From contig NZ_JAGQEE010000007.1 of assembly GCF_018304945.1 (NCBI RefSeq), forward strand, positions 124,001 to 188,000: a DNA stretch of 64,000 nt, in the 5' to 3' direction. The DNA is from Collimonas humicola (GTDB lineage Bacteria > Pseudomonadota > Gammaproteobacteria > Burkholderiales > Burkholderiaceae_D). A program made the position numbers and the translations under genes. This document shows, in pieces, positions 9,858 to 18,180 of the stretch. Position 1 is the first letter of the stretch. The number at the start of each line of letters is the position of its first letter. Below the pieces are notes generated by a model. The model had not been told where the DNA came from and did no database searches. It saw only the letters and a list, made by a program, of their open reading frames with translations.

Positions 9858-11267
9858 TTGCATAAAAAAATACTTGCCGTCCTGATCGCTTGCCTTCCCG
9901 TCGCGGCGCAAGCCGCGGAACTCGACGGCGCCCAGCTGTCCGCCTGGTGGGGCGTGCCGTTCATGGGCCTGCTGCTGTCGATTGCGCTTGGCCCCTTGCT
10001 GGCGCCGGCGTTCTGGCACGATCATTTCGGCAAGATTGCAGTGGCCTGGTCGCTGGCTTTCCTGGTTCCCTGCGCGCTCGGCTTCGGCGTGCCGACCGCC
10101 GCCGCCGGCGTGGTGCATGCTTTCCTGGCGGAATATTTCCCCTTCATCATCCTGCTGACCGCCTTGTTCGTGGTGGCCGGCGGCATCTGCCTGCGCGGCC
10201 ATTTGCGCGGCACGCCCGCCATGAATACCGGCCTTCTGGCGCTGGGCACCGTGCTGGCCAGCCTGATGGGCACCACCGGCGCCGCCATGCTGCTGATCCG
10301 GCCGGTGATCAACGCCAATGAAGACCGCAAGCACACGGTGCACATCGTCGTCTTCTTCATTTTCCTGGTGGCCAATGCCGGCGGCGCGCTGACGCCGCTG
10401 GGCGATCCGCCGCTGTTCCTGGGCTTCCTCAAGGGCGTGGATTTTTCCTGGACCTTCAAGAACATCTTCGGCCAGACCATGTTCATGTGGGGCACGCTGC
10501 TGGTGATTTTTTACCTGCTGGACAATTACTATTTCCGCACCAAGGGCGAGCAGCTGCCGCCCAAGCCGGACCCGTCCACGCCCGGCGTCAGGCTGCATTT
10601 CGAAGGCAAGTTCAATTTTGTCCTGCTGGCGGTAGTGGTGGGGCTGGTGCTGATGAGCGGCTTCTGGAAGCCGGGCGTCAGCTATGACATCTACGGCACC
10701 GTGGTCGAGCTGCAGAACCTGCTGCGCGACGGCCTGCTGCTGGTGGTGATCCTGCTGTCGCTGTGGCTGACGCCGAAGATCGCCCGCGAAGGCAATGACT
10801 TCACCTGGGGGCCGATCCTTGAAGTGGCCAAGCTGTTCGCCGGCATTTTTGTTACCATCGCGCCGGTGATCGCCATGCTGCGGGCCGGCGAGCTCGGTGC
10901 TTTCGGCATGGTGGTGCGCGCGGTCACCGGCGCCGATGGCCAACCCAACAACGCCATGTATTTCTGGGCTACCGGCGTCTTGTCGTCGTTCCTCGACAAT
11001 GCGCCTACCTACCTGGTGTTCTTCAATACGGCTTCCGGCGATGCGGCCGAGCTGATGACCAAGCTGGCGGCGACGCTGGCGGCGATTTCCTGCGGCGCGG
11101 TATTCATGGGCGCCAACAGCTATATCGGCAATGCGCCTAACCTGATGGTCAAGGCGATTGCGGAGGAGCGCGGCATCAAGATGCCATCCTTCTTCGGCTA
11201 CATGGCCTGGGCGTGCGTGGTGCTGCTGCCGCTGTTCGCGGTGATGACACTGATATTTTTCCGTTGA
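9858..11267 (+). CDS. Sodium:proton antiporter of the NhaD/CitMHS_2 type
   Basis: Polytopic inner-membrane protein of the ion transporter superfamily, about 469 residues and about 11-12 helices. A cleavable-looking N-terminus 'LAVLIACLPVAAQAAEL' precedes 'WWGVPFMGLLLSIALGPLL'. Conserved intramembrane stretches are 'MGTTGAAMLLIRPVI', 'GGALTPLGDPPLFLGFL', 'SSFLDNAPTYLVFFN' and 'GANSYIGNAPNLMVKAIA'. The G-D-P-P-L and D-N-A-P-T signatures define this family, usually annotated as sodium:proton antiporters. The start is taken as TTG at 9858 because 'CGGAAG' lies 6-7 nt upstream; an alternative TTG is at 9828. Substrate (Na+, Li+ or a carboxylate) is not certain. Confidence 0.82.
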   Translation: MHKKILAVLIACLPVAAQAAELDGAQLSAWWGVPFMGLLLSIALGPLLAPAFWHDHFGKIAVAWSLAFLVPCALGFGVPTAAAGVVHAFLAEYFPFIILLTALFVVAGGICLRGHLRGTPAMNTGLLALGTVLASLMGTTGAAMLLIRPVINANEDRKHTVHIVVFFIFLVANAGGALTPLGDPPLFLGFLKGVDFSWTFKNIFGQTMFMWGTLLVIFYLLDNYYFRTKGEQLPPKPDPSTPGVRLHFEGKFNFVLLAVVVGLVLMSGFWKPGVSYDIYGTVVELQNLLRDGLLLVVILLSLWLTPKIAREGNDFTWGPILEVAKLFAGIFVTIAPVIAMLRAGELGAFGMVVRAVTGADGQPNNAMYFWATGVLSSFLDNAPTYLVFFNTASGDAAELMTKLAATLAAISCGAVFMGANSYIGNAPNLMVKAIAEERGIKMPSFFGYMAWACVVLLPLFAVMTLIFFR

Positions 11268-11290
11268 ACCGAACTGACGTCGGATTGCAA

Positions 11291-12301
11291 ATGAAACCAA
11301 AGATATTGATGGCGCGGGCAGTGTTCCCGGAAGTGATCGACAGATTGGCGCAGTACTTCGAGGTGGAGAGCAACCAGGAAGACCGCATCTTCAGCGCCGC
11401 CGAACTGGCTGAAAAGCTGCGGGACAAGGATGGCGTCATCGCCACCGCCAGCGAAGGCATATCGGCCGAACTGCTGCAGTCCAGCCCGCGCCTGAAGGCG
11501 GTCTGCAATCAAGCCGTCGGCTACAACAATATCGACGTGGCTGCAGCCACCAAGGCAGGGGTGATGGTCACCAACACGCCGGACGTCCTCAACGAAACCA
11601 CGGCCGACTTCGGCTGGGCGCTGCTGATGGCGACTGCGCGCCGCGTCACCGAAGCCGAGCACTGGCTGCGCGCCGGCCACTGGAAGCAATGGCGCTACGA
11701 CAGCTTCCTGGGCGCGGACGTGCATGGTGCAACGCTGGGCATCATCGGCATGGGCCGCATCGGCCAGGCGATTGCGCGGCGTTCGATGGGTTTCGACATG
11801 CAGGTGCTGTACCACAACCGTTCGCGCCTGGCGCCTGAGCTGGAAGCGCGCGCCAACCAGGCGCGCTACGTCAGCAAGGAGGAATTGCTGGGCGCCGCCG
11901 ACCACGTGATCCTGGTGCTGCCGTATTCCAAAGAGTCGCACCACACCATCGGCAGCGCCGAACTGGCCATGATGAAACCGGGCGCGACCCTGGTCAACCT
12001 GGCGCGCGGCGGCATTGTCGACGACCTGGCGCTGATCGCCGCCTTGCGCGACAAGAGGATTGCCGCCGCCGGACTCGACGTGTTCGAGAACGAACCGGCA
12101 TTGCATCCGGACTTCCTGGGCCTGTCGAATGTGGTGCTGACGCCGCATATCGCCAGCGCTTCGGAGCCGACGCGGCGCGCCATGGCTGATTGCGCGGCAG
12201 ACAACCTGCTGGCGGCCTTGCTGCCGGATAAGGATAGGATGTATCCGCCCAACCTGCTCAATCCCGAAGTGCTGGGCAAGGTAACGCTGGCGAAGCCATA
12301 A
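11291..12301 (+). CDS. D-2-hydroxyacid dehydrogenase (glyoxylate/hydroxypyruvate reductase type)
   Basis: NAD(P)H-dependent oxidoreductase of 336 residues, probably interconverting glyoxylate/glycolate and hydroxypyruvate/D-glycerate. Nucleotide-binding motif 'LGIIGMGRIGQAIARR' (around residue 150), catalytic Arg in 'LVNLARGGIVDD', Glu in 'LDVFENEPALHPDF' and His in 'VLTPHIASASEPTR' are all present. The N-terminus 'MKPKILMARAVFPEVIDRL' resembles GhrB/TkrA proteins. Start ATG at 11291; the in-frame extension to 11213 overlaps the previous gene and is not conserved. A strong terminator follows. Confidence 0.9.
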   Translation: MKPKILMARAVFPEVIDRLAQYFEVESNQEDRIFSAAELAEKLRDKDGVIATASEGISAELLQSSPRLKAVCNQAVGYNNIDVAAATKAGVMVTNTPDVLNETTADFGWALLMATARRVTEAEHWLRAGHWKQWRYDSFLGADVHGATLGIIGMGRIGQAIARRSMGFDMQVLYHNRSRLAPELEARANQARYVSKEELLGAADHVILVLPYSKESHHTIGSAELAMMKPGATLVNLARGGIVDDLALIAALRDKRIAAAGLDVFENEPALHPDFLGLSNVVLTPHIASASEPTRRAMADCAADNLLAALLPDKDRMYPPNLLNPEVLGKVTLAKP

Positions 12302-12314
12302 AGTCCTTCAAAGC

Positions 12315-12354
12315 AAAAAAGGCGCGAAACAGAAATCTGTTTCGCGCCTTTCGT
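12315..12354 (+). terminator. Bidirectional terminator between dehydrogenase and ACBP genes
   Basis: Perfect 12-13-bp stem 'GGCGCGAAACAGA' (12321-12333) with its complement ending at 12348, loop about 2-4 nt. It is preceded by six A and followed by a T-rich stretch, between two convergent genes. Confidence 0.85.
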
Positions 12355-12373
12355 GCTTTTTGCGGAGCAGGAC

Positions 12374-12628
12374 TTAGTCTTTCAAGCCTTCGACCAGGTC
12401 GACGTACTGCTGCTGCGCCGCTTCCTGGCTAGTGCCTTTCAGTTCGTTCCAGGCATCCCATTTGGCGCGGCCGACAAAGTCGGTCATGCCAGGGCGTTCG
12501 CCTTGCACGTCGCCGCTGCTGCCTTGCTTGAACAGCGCGTACATCTTCAGCATGGTCATGTTGTCAGGACGCTCGCTGAGTGTCTTGGAGTCGGCCTGGG
12601 CTTGTGCGAATTGAGCTTGGAGTGTCAT
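12374..12628 (-). CDS. Acyl-CoA-binding protein
   Basis: Small cytoplasmic carrier of acyl-CoA esters (84 residues), the normal size of the ACBP fold. Signature residues are visible: 'MLKMYALFKQGSSGDV' (Tyr and Lys contacting the CoA), 'RPGMTDFVGRAKWDAWNEL' (Lys-Trp-x-x-Trp core) and the C-terminal helix 'QQQYVDLVEGL'. The ATG at 12628 gives the family N-terminus 'MTLQAQFAQAQ'; an 'ACGAGATTCT' sequence upstream contains only a weak ribosome-binding site. Known from eukaryotes and a subset of bacteria, mainly environmental proteobacteria. Confidence 0.92.
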   Translation of the reverse strand: MTLQAQFAQAQADSKTLSERPDNMTMLKMYALFKQGSSGDVQGERPGMTDFVGRAKWDAWNELKGTSQEAAQQQYVDLVEGLKD

Positions 12629-12662
12629 AAGAATCTCGTCGGGATGAAGGGAGAAAATCGGA

Positions 12663-12887
12663 TCAGTCGGGAGTGACGGCGTCGACCACGGCGGAGCCGG
12701 CTTTGACGCCGCCTTCCACCACGGTAGAGGCAACGCTGACAGCTGCGCTGCCGACGCTGACACCGGCGCTAACCACGCTGCCGGCCACGCTCACCACGGT
12801 GCAGCCGCCCAGCAGGGGCGCGGCCAGCAGCAGCGCTGCAATCCAGCGCGCCATCGGGGCGAGGTCAGGTGAATTGAAATGTTTCAT
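12663..12887 (-). CDS. Small predicted lipoprotein, Val/Ala/Ser-rich
   Basis: 74-residue protein with a signal peptide ending in the lipobox 'LLGGC' (Cys29). The mature part is a low-complexity alternation of Val, Ser, Ala and Gly, 'VAGSVVSAGVSVGSAAVSVA', finishing 'VVDAVTPD'. This matches a family of short betaproteobacterial lipoproteins annotated only by number. Function is unknown; it lies between the ACBP and FKBP genes on the same strand. Confidence 0.7.
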   Translation of the reverse strand: MKHFNSPDLAPMARWIAALLLAAPLLGGCTVVSVAGSVVSAGVSVGSAAVSVASTVVEGGVKAGSAVVDAVTPD

Positions 12888-12916
12888 CGGGCAGCAAGGT
12901 CAGGTTCTGGCCAGGC

Positions 12917-13273
12917 TTATACGCCCAGCAGTTCGACTTCAAAAATCAATGTGGCGTTTGGCGGAATCACGCCGCCGGCGCCGCGCGCGCCGTAGCCCAG
13001 CGCGGCCGGAATGATCAGCTTGCGCACGCCGCCGATTTTCATGCCTTGCACGCCTTCGTCCCAGCCCTTGATGACATGGCCGGCGCCCAGCGGAAACTCG
13101 AACGGGTCGCCGCGGTCCTTGCTGGAGTCGAATTTCTTGCCGGCGCTGCCGTCCGGATTCTGCAGCCAGCCGGTGTAATGCACGGTCACATGATTGCCGG
13201 CTTTTGCTTCAGCGCCGTCGCCAACGGTGATTTCCTCGTACTGCAGGCCGGAAACGGTAGTGGTGGTCGACAT
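12917..13273 (-). CDS. FKBP-type peptidyl-prolyl cis-trans isomerase
   Basis: Single-domain cytoplasmic FKBP of 118 residues that catalyses proline isomerisation. Conserved active-site stretches are 'HVTVHYTGWL', 'KFDSSKDRGDPFEFPLGAGHVIKGWDEG' (read in two parts: Asp-Ser-Ser and the V-I-x-G-W-D-E-G loop), 'IIPAALGYGARGAGGVIPPN' and 'LIFEVELL'. Nearly all canonical FKBP pocket residues are kept. The ATG at 13273 is preceded by 'AAAGGATTCCC', a good ribosome-binding site; no signal peptide is present. Confidence 0.95.
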   Translation of the reverse strand: MSTTTTVSGLQYEEITVGDGAEAKAGNHVTVHYTGWLQNPDGSAGKKFDSSKDRGDPFEFPLGAGHVIKGWDEGVQGMKIGGVRKLIIPAALGYGARGAGGVIPPNATLIFEVELLGV

Positions 13274-13485
13274 GGGAATCCTTTTCAAATGAGGTAAAGT
13301 TGTAAAATGATTAAATTTTGCGGATTGCTTTATCCGCAAAAAGCAACCGGGCGCAATCGAAGCGCCTGTGGTTCGTCAGGTAGTGCAGTGTAAACGAAAA
13401 TCCGGCCGGCAAGCGGTGTCCGCAGGCAATCTAGTGGGATGCCTCGCTATGGCGGTAAAGTCATTTAAATCTATAGGTGTCATTC

Positions 13486-14538
13486 ATGCGCGGTAAAATG
13501 CTTCCTTTTGCTTCTCAGAGTTTAGTCATGTCCGTTTTTGTACGTCGTTCCATGGTCGCCGCTTGCGGTTTGTTGACAGCATTTTCCACTTTCGCGGCAA
13601 CACCGCCGGCCGCTGCGCCGCAAGCATCGGCCGCCGGCAATACAGTGGTCATCCTGAATTCGCGCGACGCTACCATCACTTTGCTGGACCAGGCGACCTA
13701 CAAGGAAATCGGTACTTTCCCGGTTGGCAAGGAGCCGCACCACCTGATGCCGACGCCGGACAACAAATCGCTGATCGTGGCTGCGGCCACAGGCAATTCG
13801 CTGCTGTTCCTGGACCCGAAAAGCGGCCAGATCCAGAGCCAGGTCAAAGACATCGTCGATCCTTACCAGATCGGCTTTTCGCCCAACCAGAAATGGTTCA
13901 TCGCCAACGGCCTGCGCCTCGACCGCATCGATATCTACGGTTACGACGGCAAAAACCTGAAGATCGCAAAACGCCTGCCGCTGCCGTCCATGCCCAGCCA
14001 TATGGCGTTCACGGCGGACAGTTCGCTGGCCTTCATCAGCCTGCAGGGCAGCGATGAACTGGCGGCGGTCGACCTCGCCACGCAAAAAGTCAAATGGACC
14101 ATGCCGGTCGGCAAGCAGCCGGCCGGCGTCTACATGACGCCAGATAACAAATACCTGCTGGTGGGCGTGATGGGCAGCGACTATGTCGCCGTGATCGACT
14201 GGCGCACCCAGAAGATCGTCAAGAAGATCAAGACCGGCGACGGCGCCCACAATTTCCGTCCGCAGGGCGACAACCGCCATATTTTCGTTTCCAACCGCGT
14301 CGCCGGCACTATCAATGTGCTGGATTTGAGCACGCTGGAAAACGTCGGCAGCATCAGTGTCCCGGGCGGTCCGGACTGCATGGAAATCACGGCTGACGGC
14401 AAGACCATGTGGGTCACCCAGCGCTGGGTCAAGAAGGTGTCGGTGGTGGACCTGGCGACGCGCAAGGTGATCAAGTCGATTCCGGTGGGCCGTTCGCCGC
14501 ACGGCATCTATTTCAACAACCGCGCTTCGGAACTGTGA
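13486..14538 (+). CDS. Exported YncE-like beta-propeller protein
   Basis: Predicted periplasmic seven-bladed propeller of about 350 residues. After a signal peptide ('MVAACGLLTAFSTFAAT' region) come repeated YncE-type blades such as 'TVVILNSRDATITLLD', 'NSLLFLDPKSGQ', 'SLAFISLQGSDELAAVDLAT', 'YVAVIDWRTQKIV' and 'NVLDLSTLENVGSISVPGG'. Blade ends carry the P-x-G-x-x-P-H/P-D-G turns usual in the family. ATG 13486 is chosen because 'AGGTG' lies 7 nt upstream; ATG 13528 would give a shorter signal peptide. The stop overlaps the start of the polysaccharide deacetylase gene by 1 nt, so the pair is probably coupled. Confidence 0.85.
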   Translation: MRGKMLPFASQSLVMSVFVRRSMVAACGLLTAFSTFAATPPAAAPQASAAGNTVVILNSRDATITLLDQATYKEIGTFPVGKEPHHLMPTPDNKSLIVAAATGNSLLFLDPKSGQIQSQVKDIVDPYQIGFSPNQKWFIANGLRLDRIDIYGYDGKNLKIAKRLPLPSMPSHMAFTADSSLAFISLQGSDELAAVDLATQKVKWTMPVGKQPAGVYMTPDNKYLLVGVMGSDYVAVIDWRTQKIVKKIKTGDGAHNFRPQGDNRHIFVSNRVAGTINVLDLSTLENVGSISVPGGPDCMEITADGKTMWVTQRWVKKVSVVDLATRKVIKSIPVGRSPHGIYFNNRASEL

Positions 14539-15374
14539 TGCGTTTCCTGTCTCTGGTCAAACCTGGCCTGGCCGCCGCGGCGGCGCTGGCGGCCGGCCTG
14601 GCACCGGCGCAGCCGGCGACGCCACAGCAGGCCTGCGGCGCCGGCACCATCTACCTGACCTTCGACACCGGCAGCCAGTCGCAAGCCCAGTACATTGCCC
14701 AGACCTTGCGCCGGCATCATATCAAGGCCACGTTTTTCATGGCCAATGAAAAGACCGTGAACGGCGATTACACACTGGATCCGTCCTGGGCGCCGTTCTG
14801 GAAATCGCTGGTGGCCGACGGCCACGCATTCGGCAGCCATACCTTCGACCACGTCTACGCCAAGCGCGACCTGCCTGAAGGCAAGATCGAAGTGAAGCCG
14901 CAATTCGGCGCCAATGCCGGCAAGCTGGCGGCCTGGAGCCCTCAGCAATACTGCGACGAGATCAAGCGCGTCGACCAGCGTTTCTACGAACTGACCGGTA
15001 GCCATGTCGACCATTTCTGGCGCACCCCGGGCGGCCACACCACGCCGCATACGCTGGCGGCAGGAGGGGCTTGCGGCTACAAGCATGTGGCCTGGGCCGA
15101 CGCCGGTTTTTCCGGCGACGAACTGCCCAGCGACAAATGGCCGAACCAGATGCTGCTGGAACGCGCGCTGAAGAACCTGCGCGACGGCGATATCGTCATG
15201 GCCCATCTGGGGATCTGGTCGCGCAAGGATCCGTGGGCGCCGGCGGTGCTGGAACCCTTGATCAGCGGCCTGGAGAAAAAAGGCTTTTGTTTCGCCACCC
15301 TGCGCGACAACCCGGAGTACCTGCAGGGACAGGCGGACAAGCTGCATCGGCGCGGACTGAACGGCAAAGGCTAG
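14538..15374 (+). CDS. Secreted polysaccharide deacetylase family protein
   Basis: 278-residue predicted carbohydrate esterase 4 (NodB-homology) protein. Signal peptide 'MRFLSLVKPGLAAAAALAAG' is followed by 'GTIYLTFDTGSQSQAQYIAQ', equal to NodB motif 1 (T-F-D-D normally; here T-F-D-T, so the second Asp is replaced). Motif 2 is 'FGSHTFDHVY' (H-S/T-x-x-H metal ligands) and motif 3 resembles 'FWRTPGGHTTPHT'. The motif-1 substitution affects a residue that normally binds metal, so activity is uncertain. Coupled to the upstream propeller gene by a 1-nt overlap. It may act on peptidoglycan or an exopolysaccharide; the substrate is unknown. Confidence 0.82.
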   Translation: MRFLSLVKPGLAAAAALAAGLAPAQPATPQQACGAGTIYLTFDTGSQSQAQYIAQTLRRHHIKATFFMANEKTVNGDYTLDPSWAPFWKSLVADGHAFGSHTFDHVYAKRDLPEGKIEVKPQFGANAGKLAAWSPQQYCDEIKRVDQRFYELTGSHVDHFWRTPGGHTTPHTLAAGGACGYKHVAWADAGFSGDELPSDKWPNQMLLERALKNLRDGDIVMAHLGIWSRKDPWAPAVLEPLISGLEKKGFCFATLRDNPEYLQGQADKLHRRGLNGKG

Positions 15375-15383
15375 CGACAAATC

Positions 15384-16370
15384 ATGACCGATACCTTGAT
15401 AAACTGGTTTGCCGCCGTCCAGGCCTGGCTGTTCGAGACCGTGGTGCAGCCGCTGATGTTCCATGCCGGCCTCAGCGAATACCTGGAAGATGCCTTCGAT
15501 GGCACCGAATGGTTCCTGATCGGCGTCTGCGAGCTGATCCTCCTGTTCCTCATCCTGCGGCCGCTGGAAGCCTGGATCCCGGTGCATGCCTTCAACGACA
15601 GGCGCGCGCGCTGGATCGATTTCCTCTATACCGTGCTGTACCGCCTCGGCGCCTTTTCGGTGCTGGTGTTTTTCCTGATCGATCCTTTGATGGCCAAGGC
15701 CACCGAGCTGCTGCACCTGGAAGGGATCAATCCCATCAACCTGGAAAACCTGCTGCCCGGGATCAGCGACAAGCCGCTGATCACTTTCCTGCTCTATCTG
15801 CTGGTGCTGGACCTGTGCGAATACTGGTACCACCGCGCGCAGCACAGCTTCGGCTGGCTGTGGGGCTTGCACAGCCTGCATCACAGCCAGCAGGACTTGA
15901 ACCTGTGGAGCGACGACCGCAATCACCTGCTCGACGGCGTGATCCATGACGTCGTCATGGCGCTGGTGGCGCTGGCCATCGGCGTCGAACCGGCGCAATA
16001 CGTATTGCTGGTGTCGGTCACGCGCATGCTGCAAAGCCTGCAGCATGCCAACGTGCGTATCCATTTCGGCCGGCTGGGCGATGCGCTGCTGGTGTCGCCG
16101 CGCTTTCACCGCTGGCACCATGCCATCGGCATCGGCCACGAAAGCAAGGGCAAGGGAACGCTGGGCGGCCATAATTTCGGCGTGCTTTTTTCATTCTGGG
16201 ATATCTTGTTTCGCAGCGCCCATTTCGGCAAGAGCTTCGAGCATACCGGCATCCGCGACCAGCTTGCGACGGCCGGCAGGCCGGCGCGCGACTACGGCAA
16301 CGGTTTCTGGTCGCAGCAATGGCTGGGCTTGAAGCGCATGGTTGAATTTTCCAGAAAGGGGTCACGCTGA
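15384..16370 (+). CDS. Sterol desaturase/fatty acid hydroxylase family membrane protein
   Basis: Integral-membrane di-iron enzyme family member of 328 residues with about four helices. The eight-histidine motif set is visible: 'YWYHRAQHSFGWLWGLHSLHHS' (H-x3-H and H-x-x-H-H) and 'FHRWHHAIGIGHESKGKGT' (H-x-x-H-H). The real substrate is unknown; bacterial members act on lipids such as fatty acids, ornithine lipids or hopanoids, and no sterol pathway is implied. The start lies 9 nt after the deacetylase stop, and the stop overlaps the EI24 gene by 1 nt, so these genes form one operon. Confidence 0.85.
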   Translation: MTDTLINWFAAVQAWLFETVVQPLMFHAGLSEYLEDAFDGTEWFLIGVCELILLFLILRPLEAWIPVHAFNDRRARWIDFLYTVLYRLGAFSVLVFFLIDPLMAKATELLHLEGINPINLENLLPGISDKPLITFLLYLLVLDLCEYWYHRAQHSFGWLWGLHSLHHSQQDLNLWSDDRNHLLDGVIHDVVMALVALAIGVEPAQYVLLVSVTRMLQSLQHANVRIHFGRLGDALLVSPRFHRWHHAIGIGHESKGKGTLGGHNFGVLFSFWDILFRSAHFGKSFEHTGIRDQLATAGRPARDYGNGFWSQQWLGLKRMVEFSRKGSR

Positions 16371-17242
16371 TGCGCCCGGTACTGGTTGCCTTCGGCCGGG
16401 CGCTGCTGTCGCAGCTGCACTACCGCATGCTGATGCTGACCTTGTTGCCGTTCGTGTTGTCGGTGCTGCTGTGGGGGTTGGCGCTGTGGTGGGGTTTGCA
16501 GCCGATGATCGATTGGCTGCAAAAGAACTATTTTGCCGGCAACGACGGCCTCGGCATCGCCAGCTATATCCCGGCCTGGCTTGGCCTGGGCGTGCTCAAG
16601 ACGGTCATCATTCCCTGGCTGGCGCTGTGGGCCTTGCTGCCGCTGATGATCTTGACCGCCTTGCTGTTCGTCGGCGCCTTCGCCTTGCCGGCGACCGCGC
16701 GCCACATCGGCCGCCGCCACTTCGCCGCTCTTGAAATGCGCAAGGGCGGTTCGCTGCTCGGCAGCATCTGGATCTCCTTGTCGGCCTTCGTCATTTTCTG
16801 CGTGCTGTGGCTGCTGACCTTGCCCTTGTGGCTGATCCCGCCGTTCGCCTTCCTGATCCCGCTGGTGCTGTGGGGCTGGCTGACTTACCGCGTGTTCGCC
16901 TATGAAGCGCTGGCCGCGCATGCCGACAAGGATGAGCTGCGGGCGATCCTGAAGATCCACCGCTGGCCCTTGCTGCTGATCGGCGTCATCACCGGCGCGC
17001 TTGGCGCCGCGCCTACCATGCTGTGGCTGGGCGGTGCACTGTGGCTGGTGGTGTTCCCCTTGCTGGCGGCCGGCTCGATCTGGCTGTATGTGCTGGTATT
17101 CGTATTCACCGGCCTCTGGTTTGAGTATTATTGCCTGGCCGCACTGGCGAAATATCGGGCAGCGTCCGAGGCTGCTATCATTATGGCTAAGCGCGATGAC
17201 GGGCAGGCGATTCATCAACTGTCCGATACTTCGCAGCGTTAA
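16370..17242 (+). CDS. EI24 domain-containing (CysZ-like) membrane protein
   Basis: 290-residue membrane protein with about six hydrophobic segments, including 'LPFVLSVLLWGLALWWG', 'VIIPWLALWALLPLMILTA' and 'LWLGGALWLVVFPLLAAG'. The spacing and the cytoplasmic helix 'DKDELRAILKIHRWPLL' match EI24-domain proteins of betaproteobacteria. E. coli CysZ in this superfamily supports sulfate uptake, but this protein is not next to sulfur genes, so that role should not be transferred. Its ATG overlaps the previous stop codon (TGATG). Confidence 0.8.
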   Translation: MRPVLVAFGRALLSQLHYRMLMLTLLPFVLSVLLWGLALWWGLQPMIDWLQKNYFAGNDGLGIASYIPAWLGLGVLKTVIIPWLALWALLPLMILTALLFVGAFALPATARHIGRRHFAALEMRKGGSLLGSIWISLSAFVIFCVLWLLTLPLWLIPPFAFLIPLVLWGWLTYRVFAYEALAAHADKDELRAILKIHRWPLLLIGVITGALGAAPTMLWLGGALWLVVFPLLAAGSIWLYVLVFVFTGLWFEYYCLAALAKYRAASEAAIIMAKRDDGQAIHQLSDTSQR

Positions 17243-17281
17243 AGGTTTTTGTCATAATTTCATTCATCCTCAGGGATCCCC

Positions 17282-18082
17282 ATGGCAATCGGACTTATCA
17301 TCATCGGCGACGAAATCCTGTCAGGCAGGCGAGTCGATAAACACTTTCCGAAAATACTGGAAATGCTCACGGCGCGCGGTTTGACGCTGAGCTGGGCCGA
17401 ATACATAGGGGACGATCCGGCGCGCATCACCGCCACCCTGAAACGCACGCTGGACAGCGACGACATCGTATTTTGCACCGGCGGCATCGGCGCCACGCCG
17501 GACGACCACACCCGCCAATGCGCCGCCGCCGCGCTGGGCGTGCCGCTGGTATTGCATCCTGAAGCACGCGAAAAAATCCGCGAGCGCATCGCCGACACCG
17601 CGCGCGATGCCGGCGTCACGCTGGATTACGATACGCCCGACAACCTGCACCGGCTGAAGATGGGTGAATTCCCGCAGGGCGCCGACATCATTCCTAATCC
17701 TTTCAACAAAATCCCGGGTTTTACTATCCGCCACCAGGGCGCCGGTGCGCATCATTTCGCCCCGGGCTTTCCGGTCATGGCCTGGCCGATGTTCGAATGG
17801 GTGCTGGATACCTATTACGCCGACCAGTTCCATAAGAATCCGCAGCTGGAACAATCGGTGCTCGTGTTCGAAGCCATGGAGTCGACGCTGACGCCGCTGA
17901 TGGAAGCGATTGAAGCGGAGTTTCCCCTGGTGAAAGTATTCAGCCTGCCGCATGTGGGCGAGGGCGGCGTGCGCCGCCACATCGATCTCGGCGTCAAGGG
18001 CGAGCCGGTGCAGAGCGCGGCGGCGTTCGCCAAGATGCTGGCCGGACTCGACCAGTTGAAAGCCGAATACCGTCCCGCTTAA
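17282..18082 (+). CDS. CinA N-terminal/MoCF-domain protein (competence-damage-inducible A family)
   Basis: 266-residue cytoplasmic protein built from the MoaB/Mog-like (MoCF) domain found at the N-terminus of CinA. Motifs are 'LIIIGDEILSGRRVDKHFP', 'VFCTGGIGATPDDHTRQ' and 'PGFTIRHQGAGAHHFAPGFP'. The C-terminal amidase domain of full CinA (PncC, nicotinamide-nucleotide deamidase) is absent. Family members of this length may be ADP-ribose pyrophosphatase-like, but no catalytic claim can be made from the sequence. ATG at 17282. Confidence 0.82.
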   Translation: MAIGLIIIGDEILSGRRVDKHFPKILEMLTARGLTLSWAEYIGDDPARITATLKRTLDSDDIVFCTGGIGATPDDHTRQCAAAALGVPLVLHPEAREKIRERIADTARDAGVTLDYDTPDNLHRLKMGEFPQGADIIPNPFNKIPGFTIRHQGAGAHHFAPGFPVMAWPMFEWVLDTYYADQFHKNPQLEQSVLVFEAMESTLTPLMEAIEAEFPLVKVFSLPHVGEGGVRRHIDLGVKGEPVQSAAAFAKMLAGLDQLKAEYRPA

Positions 18083-18180
18083 GTTGCCCGGTAAATAATT
18101 CCTCCAATTCCTTCACCTAAACCACTGTGTAAAGCCGTTAGCGATTAACGGCGATCTGCACCCATCTGATTGAAAATCAC

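Noticed and set aside
9792-11300. A 502-codon frame antisense to the NhaD-type antiporter, with many Gln/His/Arg
   Set aside because: Composition (Q, H, R, A rich) is that of an antisense shadow of a hydrophobic GC-rich gene; the plus-strand product has clear family motifs.
14508-16172. A 554-codon minus-strand frame opposite the deacetylase and desaturase-like genes
   Set aside because: Overlaps two well-supported plus-strand genes and has no motifs.
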